A DNA stretch of 64,000 bases from Strigamia acuminata (taxonomy: Eukaryota; Arthropoda; Chilopoda; Geophilomorpha; Linotaeniidae), in contig CASHSZ010000126.1 of the NCBI GenBank assembly GCA_949358305.1, positions 1-64,000 of the forward strand. The letters run 5' to 3'. A program made the translations under genes and the position numbers. The notes under the pieces are model-generated. The model was not told where the DNA came from, ran no database searches, and saw only the letters and a list, made by a program, of their open reading frames with translations. Shown here piece after piece: positions 1-11,623 of this stretch; position 1 is the stretch's first letter; each line of letters begins with the position of its first letter.

Positions 1-718
1 GCGAAGATCCGCGTCGAAGCGGCCCGCATCACCGTCATGGGAACCCGCGTCGAAAAGGTCGGAGACTCGAGTCACGCGGTCGACGGAAAAGGTAACCTGT
101 CTGGTCTATTTGTCTTTGATCGTTTGTTCAATCGTTCCTTCCATTTCTTTCAGATACGAAAGGCATCTGCATCCCAGGGCTCGGTGGTGCCGTCTGGCAG
201 GGCAGGACCGAGTGGGCTTCCGTCCAACCTTCCGTCCAACTTGTCGATGGAGTTGGATCGACGGTTCGAAGAGTTCCAGAAATGGGTGCTCCGGAAGGTG
301 GGGGAGGTGGAGACGGGGGCGGTGCCAACACGGCAACGACGCCAGGGTGGAGGGAAAGGAAAGAAGGGAGAAAAACTCCGGACAGAGGGCGGGAAGTCGT
401 TCTATTGTGCTCTGTGCGCCAAACAACCGGGTAATGAGAAACATACATTTGCTTATTTGTTTGTTTGTTTATTTTTTGTCTAATTTTTATTTTTTTTTTA
501 TTTTTTTTTTTTCCTTTCCCCTCCCGCGTACCTTAGGGGTGTCGAAATACGGATATTTCAGCGAGGACGCGTACCGCCATTGGCGCCAACATCACCACCT
601 AGACGCAGTTAAGCGCGAGGATGAAATCTCCAAGAGAGTCAGGAAGCATCTGCGGGACTATTCGCGTAGACCCGATCTCCTGTTGCCGGTGGGTATTTAA
701 TCAATTAGTCGATTCGTT

Positions 719-749
<31 letters not shown>

Positions 750-1725
750 TTTTTTCCTCTGTTTCCTAGAAGTTGAAAAAAATGCACAAGGCCCTGAAAC
801 GGTGCCCATTCTGCATTGCGAGGCCTGTGGTTGACCGACTAGAGGACCACTGGTTGGTCAAACACAGATATCGCACTGCATGGGCACCGGGGATGGGAGA
901 GGGAGAGGGAGAGCGCGTCGGAGACAACGACGACGACGACGACGACGACAACGACGGTGATTCGGCGTCACGTTCATCATCTTTTCAACGAGGCGATGCG
1001 CAGGAAGAGGAACGGGTGTTGCGATCGAGGGTGGTTCCCGTTGCGGAAGGGGGCAGCGAACCCAACAACGATCCCAACTATTGGGACGCTAGCCACGAAA
1101 TGAAAATCTTTCGCGACGGGAGCATGCGGTTCTCCATCCATTCGCTTACTATCCTGCTCTTTACGATACGGGCTCAGGTTCAGGCGGAACAAGTATATAT
1201 ATTTTTATTTTTATTTTTATTTTTATTTATTTATTTATGTATATATTTTTTTTATTTTTTATTTTTTTTTAGTATTGGGACGATCCCGACATCAAGACCC
1301 ACTTACTCCGGATGCTGGGGATGTTAAACCAATGGAACGACATGTTGGTGAGTGAATCTACCGCGCGCGTCTACGTCGACACTTTTCAGATATTGATTTT
1401 CCCGTTTTATTTGCAGAATAAAGATTTCTCGTTCGGTGATGAGGTGCTGATGAAGGAGAGGTTTGTTGTCGTCGACGAGCCCGAGAACGACGGGTGTGAA
1501 GAAAAGAGACGCCGGGAAGAAGAGCGTGAAACAGGCGAAAGGTGTGAAGAGGAAAAAGAAGACGACGACGAAGATTACAGAAACTCTGAATTTGAGGACG
1601 ATGCGGAAAGTGATGAGGACGAAGACGAAGAAAAGAAACTGGCGAGGAAGGAGAAAGAGAAACGGGCAAGGAGCAAGAGAAAGAGGAAAGGAAAGGGAAA
1701 GTCGAGCGCCGGAAAGAAAAAGTGA
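1..1725 (+). CDS. Paired-C2H2 zinc-finger protein with acidic and basic tails (5' partial)
   Basis: Exons read as 2-91, 154-430, 537-688, 770-1192, 1273-1347 and 1417-1725. All have GT-AG borders and consistent phase, giving about 441 aa; the start lies left of the window. Exon 1 encodes a basic, NLS-like stretch. Exon 2 has a short helical region, then the first Cys pair (CALC) of a C2H2-like finger. An intron splits that finger and exon 3 supplies its histidines (HWRQHH). Exon 4 opens with a second finger (CPFC, 11 residues, HWLVKH), then an Asp run (about residues 224-230). The last exon is Glu/Asp-rich and ends in a Lys/Arg tail. Two fingers and acidic tracts suggest a nuclear nucleic-acid-binding role, but I do not recognise the family. 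Module order matches the minus-strand gene at 15183-11624. The exon 1 frame was chosen because it is open and in phase with exon 2. Confidence 0.7.
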
Positions 1726-2730
1726 ATTCGCCTAATCTGCTCCTCAAATGTACGAATACATGTTTCAAATTTAATTTTAATTTATTTCACTCCTTTAAAA
1801 CTCGTTCTTTTTTTTACAGACAAATGGGCACGTCGGTGTTTGATAGCGACGCAATCGTGTTGTTCGTTGTTCGAGCGCATCATTTTTCGGCACCCCCAAT
1901 CACAACGATGTCTTCTCTCGCACACGTGGAATGTGGCAGCCTCGTCCACGTCGAGTCTGGTTCGAGTGGACTCTGACAAAACAGCGAAGCTACTCGAATT
2001 CTCGACGTCAGTGTGTTTGGTGTCGTCGTTGTTTCGGTCACACGAGTGGCGCCCTCTTCACGTCCGCGCGGAGAAACGCTAAAAATTGCGGACAGCGTTC
2101 CAAAACAATCAACGGTCATTCACAGCGAATTACTAATCTGACAATAATTTCTGTGTTCTTGGTGTTGTTTTTGATTACGGTGTTGTTCTTTTTAACAATC
2201 AAGCATGGTTCTGCGTTTAAAACACACCGATTTTATTTCTTTTTGTGCTTGTTTGTTTTTTTTTTTTTTTTTTTTTTTTTAATTTTATTAGATTTCAAAC
2301 AAACAGTTTTCCGGATCGAAACTAATTTTTTTTTTGCTTATATTTAATACTTCTGATAAAAAATAATAATTTATATTTTTCTGAGTTTACAACTTGCAGT
2401 TTTATTTTAGTTTTGGTGTGGTAGCATTTAATATTTGCGTGTTTGTTTGTTTGAATCTCGATTAGTCTGGTATAAAAGATGTTATGTTATGTTTGTTTAT
2501 TTAATGCTGAATTTTAACAATATTGATTTAAAAAAATAATCGATAGATAATTTAACATGTGCATGTTAATTACAAACGAGTTTTAATGATTAAATATGAT
2601 TATGAAAATTAAAATTAAAATTGAAAACGATTTGAAAAATTAAAAATGATTTATTCACAAAAAAATAAAGAAATATGTATATATATATATAAAAACGAGT
2701 TGTTTACAAAAAAAAAAGGAAAAAAAAAAA
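1726..2730. other. Intergenic or 3' region, unresolved
   Basis: After the stop at 1725 a strong acceptor-like T tract and CAG end at 1819, followed by about 260 bases open in two frames, one with a Cys-rich stretch near 2010-2050 (CVWCRRC). This could be an alternative terminal exon of the preceding gene, but no in-phase join is convincing. From 2110 onward the sequence is AT-rich with T and A homopolymers. I see no gene there. Confidence 0.35.
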
Positions 2731-3148
2731 TTAAAAATTAAAGTGACGAGTTGCCATCTCGGCCGCGAACAAAGTTGCCCGTCGCACCTCCTCGGCTGCT
2801 TCGGATGAGGCTACGGCGGCATCGACAGCCTCTTCAATGGCGGCCACGACGTTGGGGTCAGTGACGTTGGCCGACGCGACGACCCCTGCCACCGCCGCCA
2901 CCGACTCCCGAGTCGCTCTGACCGACTGCGACAGAGTCATGGCCGCTGCGGCAGCCGCCGTGGCCACCATGCTCAAAGACAACGCCGGGTCCCGCACTTG
3001 GGCGGCAAACTCAACCGACCCGGTCGCTGCGCGCAGTTGCACGCGCGCGTCCTTCCGCCTCCGCCGACGCACGAAGTGCCGCAATTCGATGTCGCATTAT
3101 CGGCGGCCGTGGTGGCGGCGGAAGGCTGCAACAAAGAATAAATAAATA

Positions 3149-3187
<39 letters not shown>

Positions 3188-3365
3188 CGACCAATCGTGT
3201 CAATTTGCAATTTACTCACCTCGGTTGGGCGTCGCGTCTAAGTGCGAACTGCTGAGGGCGGGGTAGGGGCGACGCCCACATCTCGTTAATCGAGGGGACA
3301 CCCCTCCACGCCGCCCTACCCCGTCCTCGGATTCGACGCGATCGTTCATCATCACTGTCTGCCAT
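2731..3365 (-). CDS. Putative two-exon Ala-rich protein, frame conflict
   Basis: On the minus strand an ATG at 3365 directly follows a TTTCCTAG acceptor. It opens a short Arg/Ser-rich exon (MADSDDERSRR...) ending at 3220 with a good GTGAGT donor. A strong acceptor precedes 3125. The obvious coding frame downstream is the 3084-2731 frame, an amphipathic Ala/Val/Glu-rich helix ending MATRHFNF with a stop at 2731. The in-phase splice instead reads another frame and stops early. Either an indel separates the two exons or the 5' exon belongs to another transcript. No family is recognised. Confidence 0.35.
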
Positions 3366-3381
3366 CTAGGAAACAAAAATA

Positions 3382-3599
<218 letters not shown>

Positions 3600-3603
3600 G
3601 ATA

Positions 3604-4931
3604 AAAGATAATAAAAGTTGAACGAAATAAGCGGAGAAGAAACTTGAGTCGAAGCTGGGATGCATGTTGACGGAACATATAAACCCGATGTCGGCAATAA
3701 CACTGCACCGAGGATGATTTAACAACTTGAAATTGGAAATTCTGTTTGTTTTGAATTTTTAAATTTACCGTCTATTTGTTTGTTATTTTGATTGATTTTG
3801 TAGTGTTTTGTTTTGCGTTGTTCGGTCAGGCTAGATTGGACGTTGGTTTTCGAGTTATTGTGCCACAGTTGTTGCCGAAATCTGGTATGTATGTCGCGTT
3901 CCGTCAACGCGGAGGCGAGAAACACTCGCTACGCTTCATCGCGCCCGTCTGTCTAATTATTTGTTTGTTTGTTCGCTCCTCCTCAAATTCGTCTATCGAA
4001 CAATTGTTCAAACCCTCGATCGATAAATTGCCGAATTGATTCAATTCGGACAAATTCCCTCCGGAAACAATCGATTGTTTACTTACGGTAAATGCGCGAG
4101 TCGAGGTGCGATACCGGGATGCCAATGATGCTTCGTTTGCTTCGCTGTGGTTAATGGTTCCGACACCGGGTTAAACGCGTCGCTAGCGTCGCGCGTATAC
4201 AACCGCGCGTGTTTGAAAAATAAAATGAGTGAAAATTAAAGAAAAAATATTTATTGGTGAATTATTAAAATAATTGATAAATTAATTAATTAAAAGAAAA
4301 AGAAAAAGAAAAAAAATAAAATAAAATAAAATAAAATAAAATAAAATAAATAAATAAGTTTGGCCGTTGCCGCCATCTGTCGCGTGGACTCATCCACTCA
4401 CTTGCTCACACTCGCTCACTGTCGACCAACCGTGTGAGAACGTTAAAAGGTAAGTTAACCATTTCACATATTCACATACACACATACACACACAAAACTC
4501 GCCCACCCGCACTCCTAAATGCACGTCCAAACACGCGCCCAAACGCATATCCACGTGGAATTTGGCGAGCCACGCGCGTAGCCATTTTTTATTTTTCCGC
4601 CCCACGTTGTTGTTGTCGCCGCCAACAGAAACCAAGCGATATTGAGTTTAACGTCTCGCGCGGGGTTTTCGTTTTCTCTTTTTTCGGGAATTCCCGGTTC
4701 CCAGTACCGGAATAGCGTCTTTTCTTTCTTTTTCTTTTCGTCATAAATTATCGTTTTTATCAATTTTTTAGTCAGTCAAAAGTGGCCATTCTCGTCATTG
4801 AAATGTAATAAAATATAACGTTTCGTTGACAAAAATGGCGTCTCGATTTCCAGGTTCCCGACATTAAAACCATAATCCCGCGTGTTTTGTTTTCACTTTA
4901 TTACTTTTTTTTTTTTATTTTTTTTTTTTTC
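3604..4931. other. Intergenic region and probable 5' leader of the 4932 gene
   Basis: No convincing coding exon is seen. A plus-strand segment ending at about 4449 finishes in AAAAG followed by a good GTAAGT donor, and TTTCCAG ends at 4853. These fit 5' UTR exons of the gene starting at 4932. An (AAAAT)n stretch lies around 4310-4350. Confidence 0.4.
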
Positions 4932-5493
4932 ATGGAAGAAAAAATGGAATCCACCATGTCGTCTCCTGTCTCCATTTTGCAGTGCGTCGACTATACGTCG
5001 CCGCCGTCGACGATCAGTTGTTCCCCGCCGCCGTCGACGATCATTTGTTCCGGGGCGTCTAATAAACGTCGCTCGGTGGATTCGAAGAAAGCGGGCACTC
5101 CCGCAAAAAGAAGAAGGGTCAGTATTCTATCAAAATTTTCGCCCACCTATTTATTTGTGTATTCGTTAATTCTCTTTCCTCGTTTTTCAGAGGTCGCTCT
5201 TGACACCAAGGACACCAGGTGCCAGGAAGGTGGAGAGAATAGTTGCGGACAAGATTGAGAAGGCGGTGATGAAAAGGATGGGGAGGATCGAGAAGACGGT
5301 GGCAAAAGGATTCGAGGAGATGATGGCAAGAATGGAGAGAGTTGTGTTGGGTATGGAAGCGAGGTGGCGAGAGCGCCTGGAGAAGATCGAAGAGGAGGAG
5401 GAAAGCGAAGGCGATGGAGAAGAAGATTGCGACGGGAGGGGAAAGGATGCCGGAAAGACTATCAACGACAGTGATGGTTCGATGGAGTATTAG
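4932..5493 (+). CDS. Small basic/acidic coiled-coil protein, 162 aa
   Basis: Two exons, 4932-5117 and 5191-5493, joined in phase 0 at GGGTCAGT and TTTTTCAG. The start is the first ATG after a long T tract; a second in-frame ATG lies four codons later. Residues 1-45 are Ser/Pro-rich with a repeated SPPSTI-type motif. Residues 46-62 are a bipartite NLS-like stretch (NKRRSV...PAKRRR). About 75-130 form a charged helix with heptad-like spacing (RIEKTVAKGFEEMMARMERV). The C-terminus is Glu/Asp-rich and ends in GSMEY. A basic region ending at a phase-0 intron before a helix also occurs in the gene at position 1, so the two may be related. No named family is recognised; nuclear location is inference. 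Confidence 0.7.
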
Positions 5494-6230
5494 GGGGGGG
5501 GGAGGGGGTGCGCCTAAAGGAACAAAACTTTATTTGCTGTTCAGTTTATTCATTTATTCGGTTCATTCGTCCATTTATTTATTTATTTGTCTGTTTTGCA
5601 ATTGTTTCACTTCGCTGCACCTGTGTGTGTGTGTGTGTGTGTGTTTTTCTCTTTCCTTTTTCTCAAATTATGGAAAAAGTTTGTATAATTTTATTTTCGT
5701 TCGGTCCATTAAACTAATGCATTCGATCGATTCAGTGTGACATTTTATTAAATTTGAATAAAAGATGTGAAAAAATGGATAAAACGCAATGATCGCGCGC
5801 GTGACCGAGCGCCTAATTGCGTGACCGTGACTATCCGCTTCCGTCACCGCTCCGGGAGGTTTTCCGATCTTGTACGACATAGTAGATGGATGTGGCGTTG
5901 GTGGAACCCTTCAAAAATTTAAAAAAAAAAAAATAAATAAATAAATAAATAAATAAATAAAATATCATAGAGAAACAAAACAGATGAGAGATCCGTTCGT
6001 CGTTTAGTTACGACGACTGAATAAGTAGTTTAAAACGTAAATAAATTAAATAAAACCAAAAAAAAAAAAATAAGTAAATAAATAAAAGGGATCAAATCTT
6101 TCGACCCCTCCCCCCCCTCCCACAGGCCCTGGGGAAGGGAGTATGTGTAATGGCACGTACACATCGTCTTTTTTGAATATTTATCCCGTAGATATGAAGA
6201 AGATCGACTGAAACGAAAATTCGGGAGAGT
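5494..6230. other. Intergenic, simple repeats, no gene seen
   Basis: Contains a G run after the upstream stop, a (GT)n tract near 5621-5644, several AAAT-type tracts (5930-5962, 6058-6086) and a C run near 6108. AATAAA occurs at about 5757 and could end the 4932-5493 transcript. I see nothing else. Confidence 0.5.
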
Positions 6231-6300
6231 CGAGACTCGAACCCACGACCCACGACTCCGTAAGGCGGGTGACTACCCACTCGACCACCTGGGCCGACGA
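6231..6300 (-). repeat. tRNA-like element (SINE head or tRNA relic)
   Basis: The minus strand has an A-box match (TGGTCGAGTGG, about 6279-6289) and a B-box match (GGTTCGAGTCT, 6233-6243) at tRNA-like spacing, with CGCCTTACGGA between them as in an anticodon arm. The acceptor stem does not pair (the 5' GTCGGCC has no complement after the T arm) and the anticodon stem is poor. It is therefore not a working tRNA gene. A tRNA-derived SINE head or tRNA pseudogene is most likely. Confidence 0.6.
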
Positions 6301-6324
6301 TAAAAGGTCGCCGTTATCGGTGTT

Positions 6325-6336
6325 GTTGTTTGTTGT

Positions 6337-6386
<50 letters not shown>
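6325..6386. repeat. (TTG)n microsatellite
   Basis: About 20 TTG units, with a few TTTG interruptions at the left end. It reads as polyglutamine on the minus strand, but no minus-strand gene supports translation. Confidence 0.95.
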
Positions 6387-6387
<1 letters not shown>

Positions 6388-6621
6388 TTTTGTTTGCAAT
6401 TAGTGTCACTAGGTATTGCGTCATAGCGCCGTAGTGTCACGACATTTCAGTTCGCCGCGCACGTGTGGCTGCCCCCTCGCTCGACGGCGTCACACAGCGA
6501 GTGGTCCAACTATTCTACTTTCCCAACAACCGGAAACTCGTGGCACAACAAACCAACATTGATGTTGCCACCACCATCGTCGTTTTATTCTCTCAGCGGT
6601 GTCGAAATTGTCCGTTTTCAG

Positions 6622-7975
6622 ATGGAACCGAAGCGTGAAGAAGAGAGGCGACCAAGATGGCCACCTATTCCCGTTATCGTGGTAAGCGCGTTTACATGCT
6701 TATGAACCCGGGCTATTAAACGGAGTGGTACGGCGCGTATGTGCATATTTTTCTGATTTGATTGATTAATTATTTCCAGGTCGATGACGAGGAAGGGGAC
6801 GATGACGCCACCCTCACTATTGTCGCCGCCGCCGCCAACGTCAACGACGCACCGTTGTGCAGTGCTAAAGAGGAACACGAAATCGAAGTGAGAATCTGTA
6901 ATGTCGTGCCTTGGTTCACCTCGATCCATTAATTCGTCCATTTACTTACTTACTTACCCATCTACTGGTCTGTGTCTCTAGATTGGGGTGGTTGAGGTAG
7001 AAGTACCATGCGAGGGAGGAGGAGGAGATGAGCGACCCGCGATGGGAGAAGATGTCGAGATGGAACGGGAACTCGCGATTGAGGAGAATCGGAAACGCGC
7101 GATTGGAGAAGATCTGGAACGCGCGATTGGAGAGGATTTGGAACGCGCGATTGGAGAGGATTGGGAACGCGCGATTGGAGAGAAACGGAAACGCGCGATT
7201 GGAGAGGAAGAGCGAGAAAATGGAGAATCAATGAGCGCGCGGTTTCTATTGGCGCAAATTCAACAAACACGAGAGGAGCAGCGACAGTTGCGTCGAGTCG
7301 TGGATGACGAGTTGGGGGAGTTGAAGCGAGAGATAGGATCGCTTCGAGGGCAACTGGAGGAAAAAGAAAAATTGATGATCACAGAGAGGATGAAAGATCT
7401 GGATGCGTGGCACCAAAAAGAATACCGACAACAATTGAAATACCATAAGGAATATGAGGAGCATCAATTACAATTGCGTCTCGCGCAACTGGAGCGAGAA
7501 AAAAAAATTCAGTTGGAGGAGTGGCGCGAAAAGGACCTAAAGAGGCAAAAGAAGTGTCGCAAAGAAGACCTGAGGCAGCAGCGGGAATGGGCAATGCGCC
7601 CACCCGGACAAGGAGTATCGTGGGCCCGGTATGTAGGAGGTTATGCGGAGCAGTTGAAAAATAATTCAACGGAGCTAGGGGTTCGGGCCGCGAAGATAGA
7701 GGCGCTCGAAGTGCTGGTGGAAAGTCTCAAAGACCGGTTGCGGAAGGAGTGGCAAATTCGACGTAACCAAGAACGGAGTTCGCGGTTGATCGCCAGATTC
7801 GTGAGTGTATCTATCTCTTTCTTTCTTTCTCTTTCTTTTTTTTTTTTTTTTTTTTTTTCCCCCCCCTTCATTCTCTCTCTCTTTTTAGGGGTCGTTTCCA
7901 AAGTTGAGTCGCCCCCCGGATCTTTTTGACAAAGCCATTCAAACCGAGCAACCAGAAAAACCCGAAACAATTTGA
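6622..7975 (+). CDS. Coiled-coil protein with 8-residue repeats, 357 aa
   Basis: Exons 6622-6681, 6780-6887, 6982-7800 and 7889-7975 all join in phase 0 with GT-AG borders, giving 357 aa. An in-frame ATG at 6463 could extend the N-terminus by 53 residues. Residues 1-20 are basic and residues 21-56 acidic and Ala-rich. About residues 85-130 are six imperfect copies of an 8-residue unit (AIGEDLER type, 24 bp each). Residues 145-330 are a long charged coiled coil rich in Glu, Gln, Lys and Arg, broken near 255 by MRPPGQG. The tail is short and Glu/Pro-rich. Its 3' end faces the 3' end of the minus-strand piggyBac gene only 235 bases away. A structural or scaffolding role is inference; no family is recognised. 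Confidence 0.8.
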
Positions 7976-8210
7976 GGGCGACTCGGACGATACAAAAACC
8001 GACGCGAGACCAACGAGTCAATTGATGCCCATTCTTATTTTAATTATTATTATTATTATTACTATTATTATTGTCATCTCATCATCGCCACCGCTGCATC
8101 TATCACACGATAAATAGATAAAAAAAAATTGTTACATGTTCTGGTGGAAATCATAAAAGTTTATTTATTTATTTATTTATTTAGTTTTACAAACAAAAGA
8201 GCATAGAAAA

Positions 8211-10528
8211 TCACGGCAATCTACCCACGCCGGCTTCGTGGAGTTGGAAACAATTGCGGTAGCGTGGGCGACATAGGTGGGTCCGGCAGGGAGCGCACCA
8301 GAAACTGCTCTCGTGGCGTTCTTTGTGGACCTCGCGACACACCACGCATCGACAACTTTTCCCCGCGCGCTCCATTCGATGGACGACGGGTCCAGTAGGT
8401 AGGGCCGCGCGCGAGGCCGTGGTTGTCGTCCTCGTCCTCTCCCGAGCCAAGAGTTGAGCGACAAGTGCCCTTCGGAATTGTAATTGCGATCGATCGCCGC
8501 GCGCGGAGGCTGTGACTTCGCGCATGTTGATTCGGGCGTTGACACACACTGCGGGGAATAAATGGAAAACGACGAGTCGAGATTAAGATTGTAACGATAA
8601 CAATAATGATAATAATCAGAGATTGGGGCCTTGATCCCACCTTGATTCAGCTTTTGAAAGAAGAAGTATCGGTGCCAATAACTGGACCGGCGTCCGATGT
8701 GGAATGAGGAGACGAGTCGGTTCAAGACGTCTACCCAATGAAAATTTTCGATGTAGGACAGTGCGGGCGCCGGACATGCAATATCCACGTTCCTGCCACC
8801 GATACGACGCGAGACACGGCCGGCCGCTGACAGTGGGTCGACGTTCGTACTGAGCAAACTCACGGTGGTTGTGTCTCGCCACGCAGTGAGCACCAACCGA
8901 CCGTTTTGTCGTTGTATGAAATCGCCTACAAAAAAAAAAAAAATGAGAGAGATAGATAGAATAAAAATTAATAATTGAATGAATCAAACGCGCGTTCACG
9001 TCCGAGCAAATGCGTTACCTCTCCGGTTGCCTTGATATCGTCTGAGTGTCGAAAAATCTGATGGCATCTGGGCCGAATTGGCCCGCAGCGTCCCCACGGC
9101 CATGGTGTTGTGGCGGGTGAAGAGGTGTTCGAATAACACGGCGGACGAAAATCGATTATCGCAGGCGATAGTGTACCCCATGCCGAGATAGTGTCTGGCC
9201 ACGTATACGACGATGCGTCCGAGGACACTACCCGGATACCTAGCAAGTTTGGAGTAAAGCAATCCGAGGTGAAAATAGAAAAGGCGATGAATTGACTCAC
9301 TCACTCTGGTTCCGGCTCTTCGTCCGGGTCAAAATACATCTTGGTGCGCTTACCCAAGTGCACCTCGTCGTTCAGCACGTAGCCGGTGCCCGCTTCGCAC
9401 AACGTGAAAAGTTCAAATCCCCATTTGATGGGTTTGGCCGGTTGGAAGACCTGGAAGAAATTTGCCGAACGAATGAACAAATGTAGACAACTGGATGAAT
9501 AAATAAATAAATGTACGCACTTTTATCTTTGATCGACCTCGGAAGGCGATCATCGACTCGTCAATGCAGAGCGTCGTCCTTGGTTGCCGACATGCGCGGA
9601 AGCGTTTGTTGACCAGGTCGGCGAACAAGCGAACTTTCATCGCGCGGTCGTCCTGTTCGCGTTCTTTCAAAAATGACACCCTTTCCGCCGTTGTGCTGCC
9701 GCCATCGGGGCCGCGTGCAGAGCCGGTAACGTGCAACCGTTGGTAGGACGGTTGCGTGCCGTAATGAAGGTACCGCGAAATCTCCTGAAACCTCTTGTGT
9801 GTCATGGCTCGCCCAACGGCCGGTGCACCGAGATCGCCGACGTTGCTGCTCGACCAGTAGTGTCGCAATTCGGGTTGTTTGTTGTAGCCGGCCAAGACGT
9901 GGATCCCTAGATATACATAAAACTCATCGAGCGTTAGAGGGCGGACCCGCGCGCGCGCCCTTGTCGCTGTCCCTCTCGGTTGTGGCGGGTGTTGCGATCG
10001 AGACGGAAGTCGGGGCTGTCGCCCGGCGGCCAGCTCGGCTGCCCTTCTGTCGGCCGCGGTGATACACACTCTCAAAACACTGCGTTGTGGTCCGGGTGCT
10101 CCAGCGCCACTACCGCAAGCCACGGCGACCAACGTTCTTTGTCTAGTTCTCGGACCTCGTGGTCGTTGCATCGAACGCGTCTAAAACGAAAAACATGTAT
10201 ATTATACGAACAATCAACCAAAAGCGCGTCTGAGAACCCCCACGTGTGCAACGTGTGCGTCAACTTTTCCCAACACCTGTACTCGCGTTCTTCCCACTTC
10301 TTTCTCCTGCTTCGCCTCTCTCCGAATGGCCCGGTTCGTCGCCGTCACGGTGAAGCGGGCCGCCTCGCCGAAGAGTTCCTCGAAATAGTCGAATTCCGAG
10401 CTGGTAGCCACGCATCGGCCGCGATAGCCGGGTGTTTCGCCGTCGAATCCGACGTCCTGTCGGTACCGCGTCGTCGTGGCGGCCCATACGCGCGTGTCGT
10501 TGGGCGTTTTTGGAAAACCGTCCGTCAT
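8211..10528 (-). CDS. piggyBac-family transposase, six exons, 633 aa
   Basis: Minus-strand exons 10528-10277, 10180-9521, 9450-9305, 9239-9019, 8925-8641 and 8548-8211 all have GT-AG borders and matching phase, giving 633 aa. The order follows the DDE_Tnp_1_7 fold: an N-terminal segment (SSEFDYFEELFGEAARF), then LTLDEFYVYLGIHVLAGYNK, a first catalytic Asp in CIDESMIAFRGRS, a second in ACDNRFSS and a third at WVDVLNR, where family members usually read GGVDxxDQ. The GRRSSYWHRYFFF block follows. The C-terminus is the Cys-rich zinc domain (CRCVVC, FWCAPC, LCRPRYRNC) that binds terminal repeats in known piggyBac proteins. All three acidic residues are present, so catalysis is possible. Five introns are unusual for a mobile copy and may mean a domesticated gene. 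I could not identify flanking TTAA terminal repeats. AAATAAA repeats at 8160-8183 can serve as the poly(A) signal. Confidence 0.9.
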
Positions 10529-10532
10529 GGAC

Positions 10533-11623
10533 CTAGGCAAAACAAAACAAAACAAAAAAACAAAAAATAAAACAAAAAAAAAGTAAAGTAAAGTAAAGTA
10601 AAGTAAGTACGGACGAACGAGAAAATTTTGCAGTGGAAATAGCGCGGGTGGCTATTTGCATTGGTATTTCAGGGAAAATAGGATGCAGGATATTCCCACG
10701 ATATGTATATGCATTATTGCGACAACATTTGGTGCACCTTTCTTCGCGATTTACCAGAGTCGGTCGAGTAGATCTTTTAACAAACCTCCGAGAAGGGTTG
10801 GACACGGGTATCTGATAATAGGGGGTTCGGGTTTGCAAATAACGCGCGGTCATTAAATGGCGCGCGGGTTGGTGCGCGTGTGCAGCGCGGATGAACGTGA
10901 TCGTTGTCACGTGCTGGGAACGTGATTAAAGGGGAAGCAATGGCACACGTGTTATCCTCCCTTCCCCCTTGAAATACCGATGCGTTTTAAATTTCATCAC
11001 GGGTTTAAATGGTAAATGATGCCAATCTTCATTTAAATTTAGAGTAAAATACAAATTATGTTAGCTTTTGAATGCAACTGGTGAAAATATCTACCCACGC
11101 TATTTTCGTCAAATATTTCTCTCGAAATATCTGTGGGAGCAAGATGGTGACAATTACACCGCTTGTGGTTCCCGTCTGTGTCCGTCCGCGAACATGGCGC
11201 TCGCTCGTCGACATACCTGCTTAATTCGATGGATAGGCCGGTTGATAGACCGGTTGATTCAATTTTCTTCCTCTTTTTCTCGCTGGAAAAGTACTTGGCA
11301 GTTGACCAACTACTCGCTGCCACGCCGTCGTCGTGCAGAACGCGTGTAGGATGAACCGAGGGATGATGGGAAACCACAGGGCTTTCACAAGGCTCGCGCG
11401 GTCGAGAGGCGAGTATGGAAATCGGACGCGCGTGTATATAATCAACCGCGCGTGCGTGTGCAATTTTACACAACAACAATTTATGTGCTGAAAATTTTGT
11501 TAAACGCATGGATAAATAAATAAACGAAAGAAAAACAATGCGAAACGGGGTGCGTGTTTGTTTATTCGAAACCACAAATGAAAAATAAAAAATAGAAAAG
11601 AAAATCTGACAAACTGTGCCGTT
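10533..11623. other. Region upstream of the piggyBac gene
   Basis: A TTGCCTAG acceptor (minus strand) ends at 10533, so a 5' leader exon must lie to the right. An open minus-strand stretch at about 10910-10615 ending in a possible GTACTTAC donor is one candidate. An (AAAGT)n tract lies at 10581-10605. The rest shows no coding exon I can support. Confidence 0.4.

Noticed and set aside
6092-6280. Minus-strand peptide GSHPPYGVVGRGFESR as a coding gene
   Set aside because: It is the translation of the tRNA-like B-box region, a common false ORF.
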